The notes under the pieces are model-generated. The model was not told the origin of the DNA. It made no database searches and was given only the letters and a program-made list of their open reading frames with translations. This document shows, piece after piece, positions 9,591-17,597 of a stretch of DNA of 64,000 nucleotides; position 1 is the stretch's first letter, and every line of letters starts with the position of its first letter. This DNA comes from Palsa-360 sp963719875. Its GTDB lineage: Bacteria; Acidobacteriota; Terriglobia; Acidiferrales; UBA7541. The stretch is from NCBI GenBank assembly GCA_963719875.1, contig CAVRDJ010000004.1:1736001-1800000 (forward strand), read 5' to 3'. Position numbers and translations under genes: made by a program.

Positions 9591-9665
9591 TGGTAGGGGC
9601 GGTGGGGATCGAACCCACGACCTTCGGCTTAAAAGGCCGCTGCTCTACCACTGAGCTACGCCCCT
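9591..9665 (-). tRNA. tRNA-Lys (anticodon TTT)
   Basis: The minus strand folds as a cloverleaf: acceptor AGGGGCG pairing with CGCCCCT, D-arm GCTC/GAGC, anticodon loop CTTTTAA giving anticodon TTT, and T-arm GTGGG-TTCGATC-CCCAC. A discriminator A is followed by a genome-encoded CCA. The first anticodon-stem pair is a G-A mismatch, which is mildly unusual. Confidence 0.95.
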
Positions 9666-9767
9666 GCAGTACAAACCGTCGATTGTATAGATAGCGGGCA
9701 TGCACCGCAACCACGAACGGCAGTTCCATTGGTGCGAGTTGGATGTGCTCGATACAAAAAGCGGGGC

Positions 9768-10115
9768 TCAGGCCAGGGTCCGGGCGTGCGGGCGCTTGCG
9801 TTTCCACTCGTAGTCTTTGCGCAGCAGGGCCTGGTGTTTCTTGCACTGCGCGCAAATCTCGGCGAACGCCGCCTTGACGCTGGCGAGCACGTCGGATCCT
9901 TTTCCTGTGGCGTGCAGCGTGCCTGTGGGAAGCGAAAGATTGACAGTGAATGTGTAGCTTCCCTTTCGCACGTGCTTCTCGATATCCGCGTGCAACTGCA
10001 CCAGGTCCGGAGAATACCGCTTGAGCAGTTTCTCCAGCTTTGCCGCTTGCCGATGCGTTTCTTTTTCCACGGGCTCGCGCCATTCTTCATGAGCGTTGCG
10101 AATGGTTAGTTTCAT
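9768..10115 (-). CDS. Ribosome hibernation promoting factor-like (HPF/RaiA family)
   Basis: 115 residues from ATG 10115 (AAAGG upstream). MKLTIRNAHEEWREPVEKE and the following LHADIEKHVRKGSYTFTVNLSLPTG fit the S30EA/HPF fold: a beta-strand, a helix rich in Lys/Glu, and strands carrying a basic face. It lacks the C-terminal dimerisation domain of long HPF, so it corresponds to the short form. Proteins of this family bind the 30S subunit and silence or dimerise ribosomes in stationary phase. It lies just downstream of tRNA-Lys in reading order reversed, with no operon partner seen. Confidence 0.7.
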   Translation of the reverse strand: MKLTIRNAHEEWREPVEKETHRQAAKLEKLLKRYSPDLVQLHADIEKHVRKGSYTFTVNLSLPTGTLHATGKGSDVLASVKAAFAEICAQCKKHQALLRKDYEWKRKRPHARTLA

Positions 10116-10296
10116 GGCAGAACCTTTCCGAGCAAAATGTGGAAGGGGGTTGCGATTCGCGGCTCGATCCGCAAGCGCATGCGCGAATTCAGAATAACAA
10201 TTCGTCAACGCGGTTGCAAATCGTAGCGTTCGCAGACAATGTCCTAATTTAAAAATCGTCCCGATCGTTCTGATAATTAGGAGGCCGGGGCTTCAG

Positions 10297-10425
10297 AGTC
10301 TGTGTGAGAACTCGGTTTTGGCTGATGTAGCGCCCGCCTTCAGGCGGGCATCTGCTTGATTACAACGTGCCCGCCTGAAGGCGGGCGCTACAAAAACGTG
10401 CTAATTTCGAGTTCTTACACAGACT
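10297..10425. repeat. Composite nested inverted repeat
   Basis: Outer arms AGTCTGTGTGAGAACTCG (10297-10314) and CGAGTTCTTACACAGACT (10408-10425) are complementary with one G/T mismatch. Inside them lies a complete GTAGC-type palindrome (10327-10391), so one mobile palindrome appears to have landed in another or they form one unit. Confidence 0.7.
10327..10391. repeat. GTAGC-type dispersed palindrome, copy A (two hairpins)
   Basis: It begins GTAGCGCCCGCC and ends GGCGGGCGCTAC. Each half is its own hairpin (GCCCGCC-TTCA-GGCGGGC and GCCCGCC-TGAA-GGCGGGC), and the halves also pair with each other. Copies or halves occur at 14566, 24057, 29109, 36066, 38992, 39036, 46066, 55869 and 59215. Confidence 0.85.
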
Positions 10426-10478
10426 AATTAGACCCTGAAGCTTCAGCGCCTAAAGGCCGCGTTCATGCGCCGCTGGTC

Positions 10479-10499
10479 GTCCGACCTAAAGGTCGGACC
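10479..10499. repeat. Half-unit hairpin related to the GTAGC family
   Basis: GTCCGACC-TAAA-GGTCGGAC: an 8-bp stem with the same tetraloop class (TAAA) as other family members. A weaker GCC-TAAA-GGC unit sits just before it at about 10447. Nothing else is seen between the composite repeat and the zinc-ribbon gene. Confidence 0.5.
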
Positions 10500-10612
10500 T
10501 CCTGAATGGCAACCCCAAATTCGATTATGGTAGACAGCTCGAAATTGAGACAGTGTTCTTCCGGGGCGGCAACGAAACATCTCAACGCCGATGGAAACGA
10601 AACTTCGCGGCT

Positions 10613-11074
10613 CTACTTCTTGAAGAGGTTTTCAAACGCCTGGCGGGCGTCGAGAGGCCGTGAACCGCGTTCCGGCGAAGGCGCGGGGCCGGAGGGGGGG
10701 GCCGACGGCGCGGTATCCTTCTCAATCGTGGTGCGAAATTCGTAAAACGTACATTCGTTGACCTGGTCTTTCCGCGCAATCTGTTCAGGAATAGGCTTCA
10801 TGCATTCAAAGCGCGCAGCAGTGTCAAAGTAAGCGCACTGTTTGCAGCAATGCAACTCGAAACTGCAACGTGGGCACTTCCCTTTTGGGTCGAAACCCGG
10901 CTGCAGCACAGCGCCGCAATTGGAACAGCGCGCGCGAGTAATCGTACCAACCATGCGCGGTGTTCGCGGCCCGATCTGCTCCTGCCGTGGATGGCCTTCC
11001 TGGTGCGGACGTTTTTCTTTTTTGGGGGGCTCGTCGGCACTCTGGTAGCCCCTGTGCTTATACTTCCGGTCCAA
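10613..11074 (-). CDS. Uncharacterised cysteine-rich zinc-ribbon protein
   Basis: 153 residues from TTG 11074, a start fixed by GGAGG five bases upstream; the product then begins (M)DRKYKHRGYQSADE, very basic. The cysteines are Cys50 and Cys53 (CSNC), Cys67 and Cys70 (CPRC), Cys76, Cys77 and Cys80 (CCKQC), Cys91 and Cys108. The first four form a zinc ribbon; the second set could bind another metal. The C-terminal tail is low-complexity and ends in DARQAFENLFKK. I do not recognise a function. The charged N-terminus and ribbon suggest nucleic-acid or ribosome contact, but this is inference. Confidence 0.7.
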   Translation of the reverse strand: MDRKYKHRGYQSADEPPKKEKRPHQEGHPRQEQIGPRTPRMVGTITRARCSNCGAVLQPGFDPKGKCPRCSFELHCCKQCAYFDTAARFECMKPIPEQIARKDQVNECTFYEFRTTIEKDTAPSAPPSGPAPSPERGSRPLDARQAFENLFKK

Positions 11075-11198
11075 GGAAACCTCCGGGGGGATGCCCAATC
11101 ATACTCTGAATCAGAATTCGCAAGTCGAATATTAAAAGAATCGCTCGATGATCTTAATAATCGTAGATTGCGGGTCAAAACCGTTCGCGGGCTTTTGC

Positions 11199-12626
11199 TT
11201 ACGATTCGCGGGCCCACAAGCGCGCGAATCCTTCCGCGCGCAAATCCGGCTGCAATAATTTCCGTGGCATTCCGGCATCGGAGAGAATTGCTTCGGCGGC
11301 CAGGTAACCGGAGCGGACGGCTCCCTCCATTGTGGACGGCCAGCCCGTCAATGTCCAGTCCCCAGCGAGAAATAATCCCGAAAGCGGGCTTTTTTGCGCC
11401 GGACGCCACCGGTCCGATCCGGGCGCCGGCGAAAACGTCGCGGACATTTCTTTCACGACGGTTCCCTTCACGAGCGTCGCTTCACGAGTCTGGGGAAGGA
11501 CTTCGCGCAGTTCTTCGAGGCACAGGGCAATAATTTCCTGCCTCGAGCGCGAAGCCAGGCTGTACGACGCGCTGACGACCAGCTGCAAATATTGCCCGCC
11601 ATCTTTCGCACTACCGCCGTAGAGGTGCGTTTTGTTGAACACCCACTGCGTCGTGCTGTCCAGCAGCGTGAGAAACGGCTCACTCATCACAGTTCGATCG
11701 AACCAAAGATGCACCCCAGTGATCGGCGAGGTCCGCAAATTGCGCAGGTTCAAAAACACGGGCTCGCGCTCCAGGACTTCCGGAGGAAACAGTTCCGGCA
11801 AAACGTCCTGTGGAACTGCGGCGAGATAATAATCCGCCGTCTCCACCGTGCCGTCTTCCCTCTCGACGCCATCGACGCGGCCATCCACAACGAGAAAACC
11901 GCGCACCCCGGCTCGCAACTGGACTTCCCCGCCCTGCCGCGCAAGCGCCTTGCGGCAACCTTCGTATAGTTCGCCCAGCGGAACACGCGGAATACCGACA
12001 CGATACCCGCGGCGCGTTGAAAGAAACGCCTTCCAGAACACGTCGATTCCGTAGCGCGCATCGATCCTGTCCAGTTCTTCGTCCAGCGCACTGACCAGGA
12101 TGACTTCCCAGAAGCGGCGAATCGCGCGCGCGGTTTGGCGATGCTTTTGCAGCCACGCGAGCATCGTGATGTTTTCACCGGCGCTGCTCGTCGAAAGATC
12201 CGCCGGGCGTCCTCCGCTGCGCGCAATGGCAAACAGCGCCTTCGCGATGGCGCGTTTGTCCGCCCAGCCGAGCAGCGGAAAAAACGCGAACGAAGGGGCC
12301 ATGTGCAACGGCGGCGGCAACCCCACAGATGCGATGGCCCCGCGCCGCCCATCCGGCGTGGCAAACAGCAGCCGGTCAAAAAATCGGATCTGATTTGCGG
12401 CGCCGACCCGGCGATAGAAATCCTCAAGGTTCGTGCAGCATCCCAGCGTAACGTGCTGGCAGTTGTCGACGTGTTCGCCGCCGGGCAACACGTAAGACGC
12501 CGCACGGCCCCCCAGATGGGGCCGCTTTTCGAGCAAACGCACGCGGAAGCCGGCTTCAGCCAGCGCGACGGCCGAGGAAAGTCCCGCCAGGCCGCCGCCG
12601 ATCACGATCACGTTTTTCAATGACAT
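11199..12626 (-). CDS. hpnE: Hydroxysqualene dehydroxylase
   Basis: 475 residues, starting at ATG 12626 inside the 3' end of the preceding gene (71-bp overlap). The N-terminal FAD-binding motif reads VIVIGGGLAGLSSAVALAEAG followed by LLEKRPHLGGRA, typical of amine-oxidase/phytoene-desaturase-like flavoproteins; the FAD C-terminal motif is LFLAGDWTLTGWPSTMEGAVRSG. HpnE reduces hydroxysqualene to squalene as the last step of the HpnDCE route. It is the last gene of the hopanoid operon, fitting the neighbouring HpnC and HpnD domains. Length is normal for the family. Confidence 0.9.
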   Translation of the reverse strand: MSLKNVIVIGGGLAGLSSAVALAEAGFRVRLLEKRPHLGGRAASYVLPGGEHVDNCQHVTLGCCTNLEDFYRRVGAANQIRFFDRLLFATPDGRRGAIASVGLPPPLHMAPSFAFFPLLGWADKRAIAKALFAIARSGGRPADLSTSSAGENITMLAWLQKHRQTARAIRRFWEVILVSALDEELDRIDARYGIDVFWKAFLSTRRGYRVGIPRVPLGELYEGCRKALARQGGEVQLRAGVRGFLVVDGRVDGVEREDGTVETADYYLAAVPQDVLPELFPPEVLEREPVFLNLRNLRTSPITGVHLWFDRTVMSEPFLTLLDSTTQWVFNKTHLYGGSAKDGGQYLQLVVSASYSLASRSRQEIIALCLEELREVLPQTREATLVKGTVVKEMSATFSPAPGSDRWRPAQKSPLSGLFLAGDWTLTGWPSTMEGAVRSGYLAAEAILSDAGMPRKLLQPDLRAEGFARLWARES

Positions 12627-14538
12627 TATTCCGAGTATGCCACCCGAAGCGTGCGCGGGCGATGAAGAGCATCTTGTCCGCTTTACTGAGACGGACGCGC
12701 TCGCCGAAGACCGCGAAGTCCAGCGATTCCATCCGGGCAAGCAGGGCGCTGTATGTGTGCACGAGGAGCCAGAGCGCGCTGCGGCTGTCCGCATCGACGA
12801 GATCGAGCAGCCCAGAGCATTCTTCGTAAATCCGCCAGGCGCGATCGGCCTCAAAGCGGAGAACCTCGCGGACGCCAAGCGTGGCTTCGTTGCGCGAAAA
12901 ATCCTCAGGAGCGACGCCGTACCGCGCGAGGTCCTCATCGGGGATGTAAACGCGGCCGAGCGCGGCGTCTTCGTGGACATCACGAATGATGTTCGTGAGC
13001 TGAAACGCCAGACCAAGTTTCTCAGCGAGGTCCAATGCGCGAGGATCGCTGTACCCAAAAACGTGCGTGCACGTCAGGCCGACAGTTCCTGCGACACGAT
13101 AGCAATACTCGCGGAGGCGGTCGAAGGTCGGATAGGACTTGACGGTGAGGTCCATTTCCGCGCCGGAGATCAAGTCATGCAAATAGCGCGCGGGCATATT
13201 GTAGCGGCGCATGGTATCGACGAGGGCGGGCAGGACTTCTACTTCGCCGTAAAGAGGTTCTCCCAGGGGAGCCACCGCCGTTCCATCAAAAAACTGAGAA
13301 CGGCCGGTAACAGCTTCATCAAACGCCGCGCGCCACTTGGCGAGACCTCGTTGTGTGGTCTCCAAATTTTCACCGATATCGGCGACGTCATCGACAAGGC
13401 GCATGAAGGCGTAGAGAGCAGCAAGGCCGTCGCGCTTGGGTTTTGGGAGGAGATAAAATGCGTAATAGAAATTGCTGCGGGCAGCGCGAGCGATCCGATG
13501 GCATTCCGCGTAGGACGCCGCAACTCGTATAGCGGCCGTGTCCGTCATTTTCCTGAAGTTCGGCTCAAGACAACCCCCCGCAACAATCGCCAGCCGCCTG
13601 GGCTCGGATGGAGCGGAAAGCATGGGCGCGCGATCGCGTGTGAACAGCCGCTGGATCAGCCCGCGCACGAGTAATCGCAGCTGCTTAGATTTCCGGATCG
13701 AGGGCCTGTGCTCGAGCGTGTTGTATCCGATGGTCTCGATGGCATCGAGCACTGCAAGCCCGCCTCGGCTGAACATTTCGATATCCACTCGCAAGGCGGA
13801 ATCGACGCTGCGGGCGAGCGGCATTCCCTCCGCGAACAATTGCCGCGTGCGCGCAACCAGTTCCTTCATCAGCGAGATATACCGCGCGTCGAACCGGCGC
13901 TCCACAATGTCCTCTGTAGTGAGGCCGTGCGCAGCCAGCGCCTCCAGCGGAATGTAAATGCGGCCCTTTTCAAGATCGCGCGTGACATCCTGCCAAAAAT
14001 TCGCGAGTTGCAACGCCGTGCACGTCGCATCGGAAAGCCGCTGCCGCTCCGCATCGCGGTACCCGCACAAATAGAGCACGAGACGCCCTACGGGGTTCGC
14101 CGAATATCGGCAGTAAGCGAAGACATCGTTCCAGGTCTCGTACCGCCGCACAGTTTGGTCCTGGCGAAACGCAACAAGGAGATCGGAAAACGGCTCGATG
14201 GGAATGTCGAGCGCAGAAATGGTTTCGCGCAGCGCGACAAAAACAGGGTGAGAAGGCTCGCCCGCGTAACAATCGCGCAGTTCCTGGCCCCACTCGTTCA
14301 GCAGCGCCAGGGCTTTTCCCGGATCGGAAATTTCGTCACCCAGATCGTCAGCCCAGCGGCAGTAGGCATACAGATTGTAAAAATGCTGGTGCAGCCGGCG
14401 CGGAAGCAGCCAGGAAACCACGTTGAAATTTTCGTAGTGATGCGTGGCAAGCCGGCGGGTGTAGCGCTCGGCCTCCGCGACCGGGCATCCGGACGGCGGG
14501 AGCCCTCGTCCAATCTCGAGTTCAGCGGGTATTTGCAT
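12556..14538 (-). CDS. hpnCD: HpnC-HpnD fusion: hydroxysqualene synthase plus presqualene diphosphate synthase
   Basis: A single 660-residue frame from ATG 14538. Residues about 20-300 match HpnC, with HYENFNVVSWLLPRRLHQH, the first Asp motif DDLGDE (64-69) and the second NFWQDVTRD (180-188). Residues about 331-640 match HpnD, with LVDDVADIGE (381-390) and NIIRDVHED (516-524). Both domains keep both prenyl-diphosphate/Mg motifs, so both look active. HpnD makes presqualene diphosphate from two farnesyl diphosphates and HpnC converts it to hydroxysqualene; normally they are separate proteins. An internal ATG at 13548 (residue 331, preceded by AGGA) could still give free HpnD. The 3' end overlaps hpnE. 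Confidence 0.88.
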   Translation of the reverse strand: MQIPAELEIGRGLPPSGCPVAEAERYTRRLATHHYENFNVVSWLLPRRLHQHFYNLYAYCRWADDLGDEISDPGKALALLNEWGQELRDCYAGEPSHPVFVALRETISALDIPIEPFSDLLVAFRQDQTVRRYETWNDVFAYCRYSANPVGRLVLYLCGYRDAERQRLSDATCTALQLANFWQDVTRDLEKGRIYIPLEALAAHGLTTEDIVERRFDARYISLMKELVARTRQLFAEGMPLARSVDSALRVDIEMFSRGGLAVLDAIETIGYNTLEHRPSIRKSKQLRLLVRGLIQRLFTRDRAPMLSAPSEPRRLAIVAGGCLEPNFRKMTDTAAIRVAASYAECHRIARAARSNFYYAFYLLPKPKRDGLAALYAFMRLVDDVADIGENLETTQRGLAKWRAAFDEAVTGRSQFFDGTAVAPLGEPLYGEVEVLPALVDTMRRYNMPARYLHDLISGAEMDLTVKSYPTFDRLREYCYRVAGTVGLTCTHVFGYSDPRALDLAEKLGLAFQLTNIIRDVHEDAALGRVYIPDEDLARYGVAPEDFSRNEATLGVREVLRFEADRAWRIYEECSGLLDLVDADSRSALWLLVHTYSALLARMESLDFAVFGERVRLSKADKMLFIARARFGWHTRNNVIEKRDRDRRRPGGTFLGRRAG

Positions 14539-14565
14539 GTTGCGGGACCAGACGCCGGAGAGCCA

Positions 14566-14650
14566 GTAGCGCGGGTTTTAGCCTGCGGGTTTTAGCCTGC
14601 GGGTTTTGTATTCAGCAAAAGCAAAACCCGCAGGCTAAAGCCCGCGCTAC
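14566..14650. repeat. GTAGC-type palindrome, copy B with internal duplication
   Basis: GTAGCGCGGG...CCCGCGCTAC bounds an element in which the block GGGTTTTAGCCTGC is tandemly duplicated on the left arm only. It fills the gap between the dehydrogenase stop and the hpnCD start, inside the operon, so it would be transcribed. Confidence 0.8.
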
Positions 14651-14658
14651 TGAGGGCG

Positions 14659-15693
14659 TTACGGAATCACCGCGACTTTCATTTCGCCGTTGCGATTTTT
14701 CATGTGCTCGAACATCTTCGGAAGATCGGTGAGCGGAATCTCCGCATTCACGAAATCGGTCGAACGGATTTCGCCTCGCGACACGGTTTCAAGCGCTTCC
14801 CGAATGAATCGCGGCGTGTGATGGAACGTGGACTTGATCGTGATCTCCGAATAGTGCAGCGCGTTCGGGTCCACAGCCACTTGCGTGCCCCGCGGGCAGC
14901 CTCCGAACAGGTTGACGGTGCCGCCGCGGCGCACCATTTGCAGAGCCCATTCCCACGTCTGCGCCATGCCCACGGCTTCGATCACGGAATCTGCGCCGCG
15001 GCCTCCTTCGGTCAATTCGCGCACGGCTTTCGCCGGATCGCCCAGGTCCGGCGCAATGAACGCCGCGCGCGCGCCAAATCGTTCCGCCGCGCGAATCTGG
15101 TTCGGCCGCTTGCCGAGGGCAATTACTTTCACGCCACGGCCCGACAAGAGACGGATAAATTTCAATCCGATCGGCCCGCAACCGATGACAACTGTCGTGT
15201 CGCCCGGTTGAATACCGGTTTCATCGATTCCACGAAGCACGCAAGCCAGCGGCTCGACCATTGCCGCGTCCTGAAACGATACGTGTTCCGGGATCACCAG
15301 CATGTTCTGGCGGACAATCCGCCCCGGGATGCGGATATATTCGGCGTAGGCTCCGTTGTTGAACAGCAAGTCCTCGCAAAGATTGCTCTGCCCCTTGCGG
15401 CAAAACAGGCAGACATTGCAAGGCGCCGAATTCGAGGGAACGACGCGCGCGCCGACTTTCAAGCCGCCATTCACATCGGAACCCAGTGTCTCGACAATTC
15501 CGGCAAGCTCGTGCCCGAACACCGCGGGCGGTGTAATCATGCGCGCGTGGTATCCCCGCTTCCAGACTTTCAAATCCGTCCCGCAGGTCAAGGCGACTTT
15601 TACGCGGATCAGCGCTTCATCCGCGGCGAGCCTGGGGATGTCCACGCTCTCGATCCTCAGATTCTCGCTTCCATAGAGAATGGCAGCGGTCAT
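14659..15693 (-). CDS. Zinc-dependent MDR dehydrogenase in hopanoid operon (second)
   Basis: 344 residues from ATG 15693; a TTG at 15732 overlapping the upstream stop would add 13 residues and is an alternative. The catalytic-zinc region is TCGTDLKVW and GHELAG. The structural-zinc cysteines follow the C-x2-C-x2-C-x7-C pattern (APCNVCLFCRKGQSNLC), and the nucleotide-binding loop is VIGCGPIG. It resembles sorbitol/threonine-type dehydrogenases, which act on polyols and secondary alcohols. Its place between hpnG and hpnCD suggests side-chain chemistry on hopanoids. It is 35-40% similar by eye to the preceding dehydrogenase, so it is not a recent duplicate. Confidence 0.8.
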   Translation of the reverse strand: MTAAILYGSENLRIESVDIPRLAADEALIRVKVALTCGTDLKVWKRGYHARMITPPAVFGHELAGIVETLGSDVNGGLKVGARVVPSNSAPCNVCLFCRKGQSNLCEDLLFNNGAYAEYIRIPGRIVRQNMLVIPEHVSFQDAAMVEPLACVLRGIDETGIQPGDTTVVIGCGPIGLKFIRLLSGRGVKVIALGKRPNQIRAAERFGARAAFIAPDLGDPAKAVRELTEGGRGADSVIEAVGMAQTWEWALQMVRRGGTVNLFGGCPRGTQVAVDPNALHYSEITIKSTFHHTPRFIREALETVSRGEIRSTDFVNAEIPLTDLPKMFEHMKNRNGEMKVAVIP

Positions 15694-15728
15694 ATGACCG
15701 TTTTTTCGACCGTTATGTTCGCTTCTGT

Positions 15729-16832
15729 TCAAGGATGAATCACCACTTTTAAGGAATCACCGACCGGATGGGCCGCCAACTGCAGCGCCCTATCCATATC
15801 TTCCAATGAAAAACGATGTGAGATCAATTTGTTCACAGGTAACCGACGCGTAAAAATCAGCCGCGAGGCCTCGCTGGCCCTGTCGATGGCGGCGCTATAG
15901 CTGCCCAATATTTCCTTTTCTTCAACGCCGACCGCCGCCGCCGGAAACTCGATCTTCATCAGCGGATCATTCTGAGCAAACAATAGCACGCGCCCTCCCG
16001 GTCTCGCGAGGTTTAGCGCGTCCGTCAGCACCGCGGGAATCGGCACGGCGACCAGCACAACGTCCGCGCCTCGACCTTGCGTGCGCGACCTGATTTCTTC
16101 GGACAGGCGTCCTTCCCGAGGGTCCACTGCCAAATCGACGCCCAGGGACACGCTCTTGGCGCGCCGCTCCGGCATGGGATCGCTTCCAATCACGGTCGCG
16201 CCCTCCAGTTTCGAGAGCATCGCCAGCAGCAGCCCAATCGGCCCCAAGCCCATGACCACTGCCGTCTCACCCGCAGCCACGCGCGCCTTTTCCACAGCTT
16301 TGATGCACGTGTTCACCGGCTCGATGAACGAGGCTTCGTCAAAACTGATGTCGTTCGGGACGGCTACCATCCCGTACTGAGCGACCCACGGCAACGCTCG
16401 CACGTACTGGGCAAATCCGCCGCCATTGGGATCGAATCCCGCCGTAAGACCCACTTTCTTGTAGGCCGGACACTGTGAAAACAGGCGCCGCTCGCAATAG
16501 AAACAGGTTCCGCACGGCACGTGATGAAAACTCATCACGCGGTCGCCAAGCTTCCACTTCGCAACGCCCGATCCGACTGCGGCAACGGTTCCGGAAACTT
16601 CGTGCCCAAAGATCTGAGGGGCCGGCACAAATCCATACTCAATTTTCTTCAGGTCCGTGCCGCAAATTCCGCACGCCGCGACTCGAATCAATACTTCTTC
16701 CGCTCCAATCGCCGGCACAGGAACAGTTTCCACGACTACTCTTCCCTTGCCGCGGTACACCGCCGCGCGCATCGTGGACGGCACGGGATGCGCCGCTGGT
16801 GAAGCCTCAAGAATGATTCCCGGTTGGCTCAT
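15729..16832 (-). CDS. Zinc-dependent MDR dehydrogenase coupled to hpnG (first)
   Basis: 367 residues from ATG 16832; its ATGA overlaps the stop of the hpnG frame, indicating translational coupling. It has catalytic-zinc residues in CGICGTDLKK and GHEVSG, a structural zinc cluster CGTCFYCERRLFSQC and a Rossmann loop MGLGPIG. This is the polyol-dehydrogenase branch of the medium-chain family, which oxidises alcohols or reduces aldehydes with NAD(P). HpnG releases adenine to give ribosylhopane, whose open-chain aldehyde would need a reductase to become bacteriohopanetetrol, so this enzyme is a plausible candidate. That role is inference from context only. Confidence 0.8.
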   Translation of the reverse strand: MSQPGIILEASPAAHPVPSTMRAAVYRGKGRVVVETVPVPAIGAEEVLIRVAACGICGTDLKKIEYGFVPAPQIFGHEVSGTVAAVGSGVAKWKLGDRVMSFHHVPCGTCFYCERRLFSQCPAYKKVGLTAGFDPNGGGFAQYVRALPWVAQYGMVAVPNDISFDEASFIEPVNTCIKAVEKARVAAGETAVVMGLGPIGLLLAMLSKLEGATVIGSDPMPERRAKSVSLGVDLAVDPREGRLSEEIRSRTQGRGADVVLVAVPIPAVLTDALNLARPGGRVLLFAQNDPLMKIEFPAAAVGVEEKEILGSYSAAIDRASEASRLIFTRRLPVNKLISHRFSLEDMDRALQLAAHPVGDSLKVVIHP

Positions 16833-17581
16833 AGTGCGGCCACCGTATCCTGCGCGATGGGAATCAGACGTTCGGCCATGGTTCCCGCAAACGCGTCCAG
16901 GAAGTCGGCAAGACGCCGGGATGCAAATCGGGAATCGCGAGCCAATTTCAAAAGGTCCGGCAAACCCGATGGCCTCCGCAATACCTGCGAAATAACACCC
17001 ATCATTCGAACCTGGCCTTGGGCGTCGCACGCCTGCTCGAAATTGTACGGTATATCAAAGTCCGCGGTGTCACTAACGGCTCGAATCGCGACCGCCGGCA
17101 CGCCACATCGCGCCGCTTCCGCAAGGATTGTGTAACTTTCCATATCCACGGCTTCCGCTTGGCTCCCCAATTCCCGCTTCTGTTCGGCCCGCGCGACGAG
17201 CGCCCGCGAAGTCGCCAGACGCTCAATTTGCCGCGCCCCGCAATCCACTGCGGTCGAGAGTAACTCGCGATGGCTGGCCACGGCGACCGGTTCTCCCACT
17301 TCGCTGACCAGGCGCGCGGCCAGGATGTCACCAGGCCGATACCCGCTGCGCAGAGATCCCGCCATCCCGGTCGAAATGCAAATATCGGGCTTGTAGGAGA
17401 AGGACCTCCTCGCGGCATTCAGCGCATGCTCCTGTCCCATGCCCGTAAGAACGGTCCGGACTTGCGCGCCGCCGAACACCGCTTCAAACACGGGCCAGAC
17501 TCCGGGGAGGCGCAGAAAATTCCTGCGACGCTGCCACGGCGCAAATTCCGCTCGCACCGCGAATGTCACCAATATTTTCAT
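16829..17581 (-). CDS. hpnG: Hopanoid-associated nucleoside phosphorylase
   Basis: 250 residues from ATG 17581; an in-frame GTG at 17593 would add four residues. It is a PNP/MTA-SAH nucleosidase fold: GMAGSLRSGYRPGDILAA near the phosphate/ribose site and AEAVDMESYTILAEAA with the family's Met-Glu ribose-binding pair, then AIRAVSDTADFDIP. By homology and position it is HpnG, which removes adenine from adenosylhopane to give ribosylhopane. It begins 4-16 bp after the hpnA stop and overlaps the next dehydrogenase by ATGA, so it is part of the hopanoid transcript. Confidence 0.85.
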   Translation of the reverse strand: MKILVTFAVRAEFAPWQRRRNFLRLPGVWPVFEAVFGGAQVRTVLTGMGQEHALNAARRSFSYKPDICISTGMAGSLRSGYRPGDILAARLVSEVGEPVAVASHRELLSTAVDCGARQIERLATSRALVARAEQKRELGSQAEAVDMESYTILAEAARCGVPAVAIRAVSDTADFDIPYNFEQACDAQGQVRMMGVISQVLRRPSGLPDLLKLARDSRFASRRLADFLDAFAGTMAERLIPIAQDTVAAL

Positions 17582-17597
17582 GAACTCCGACACTCAT

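Noticed and set aside
10327..10391. CRISPR repeat array
   Set aside because: Copies are single palindromes scattered far apart without regular spacers or cas genes.
12620..13674. Long plus-strand open frames opposite hpnE/hpnCD
   Set aside because: They are antisense shadows of well-supported genes with strong family motifs.
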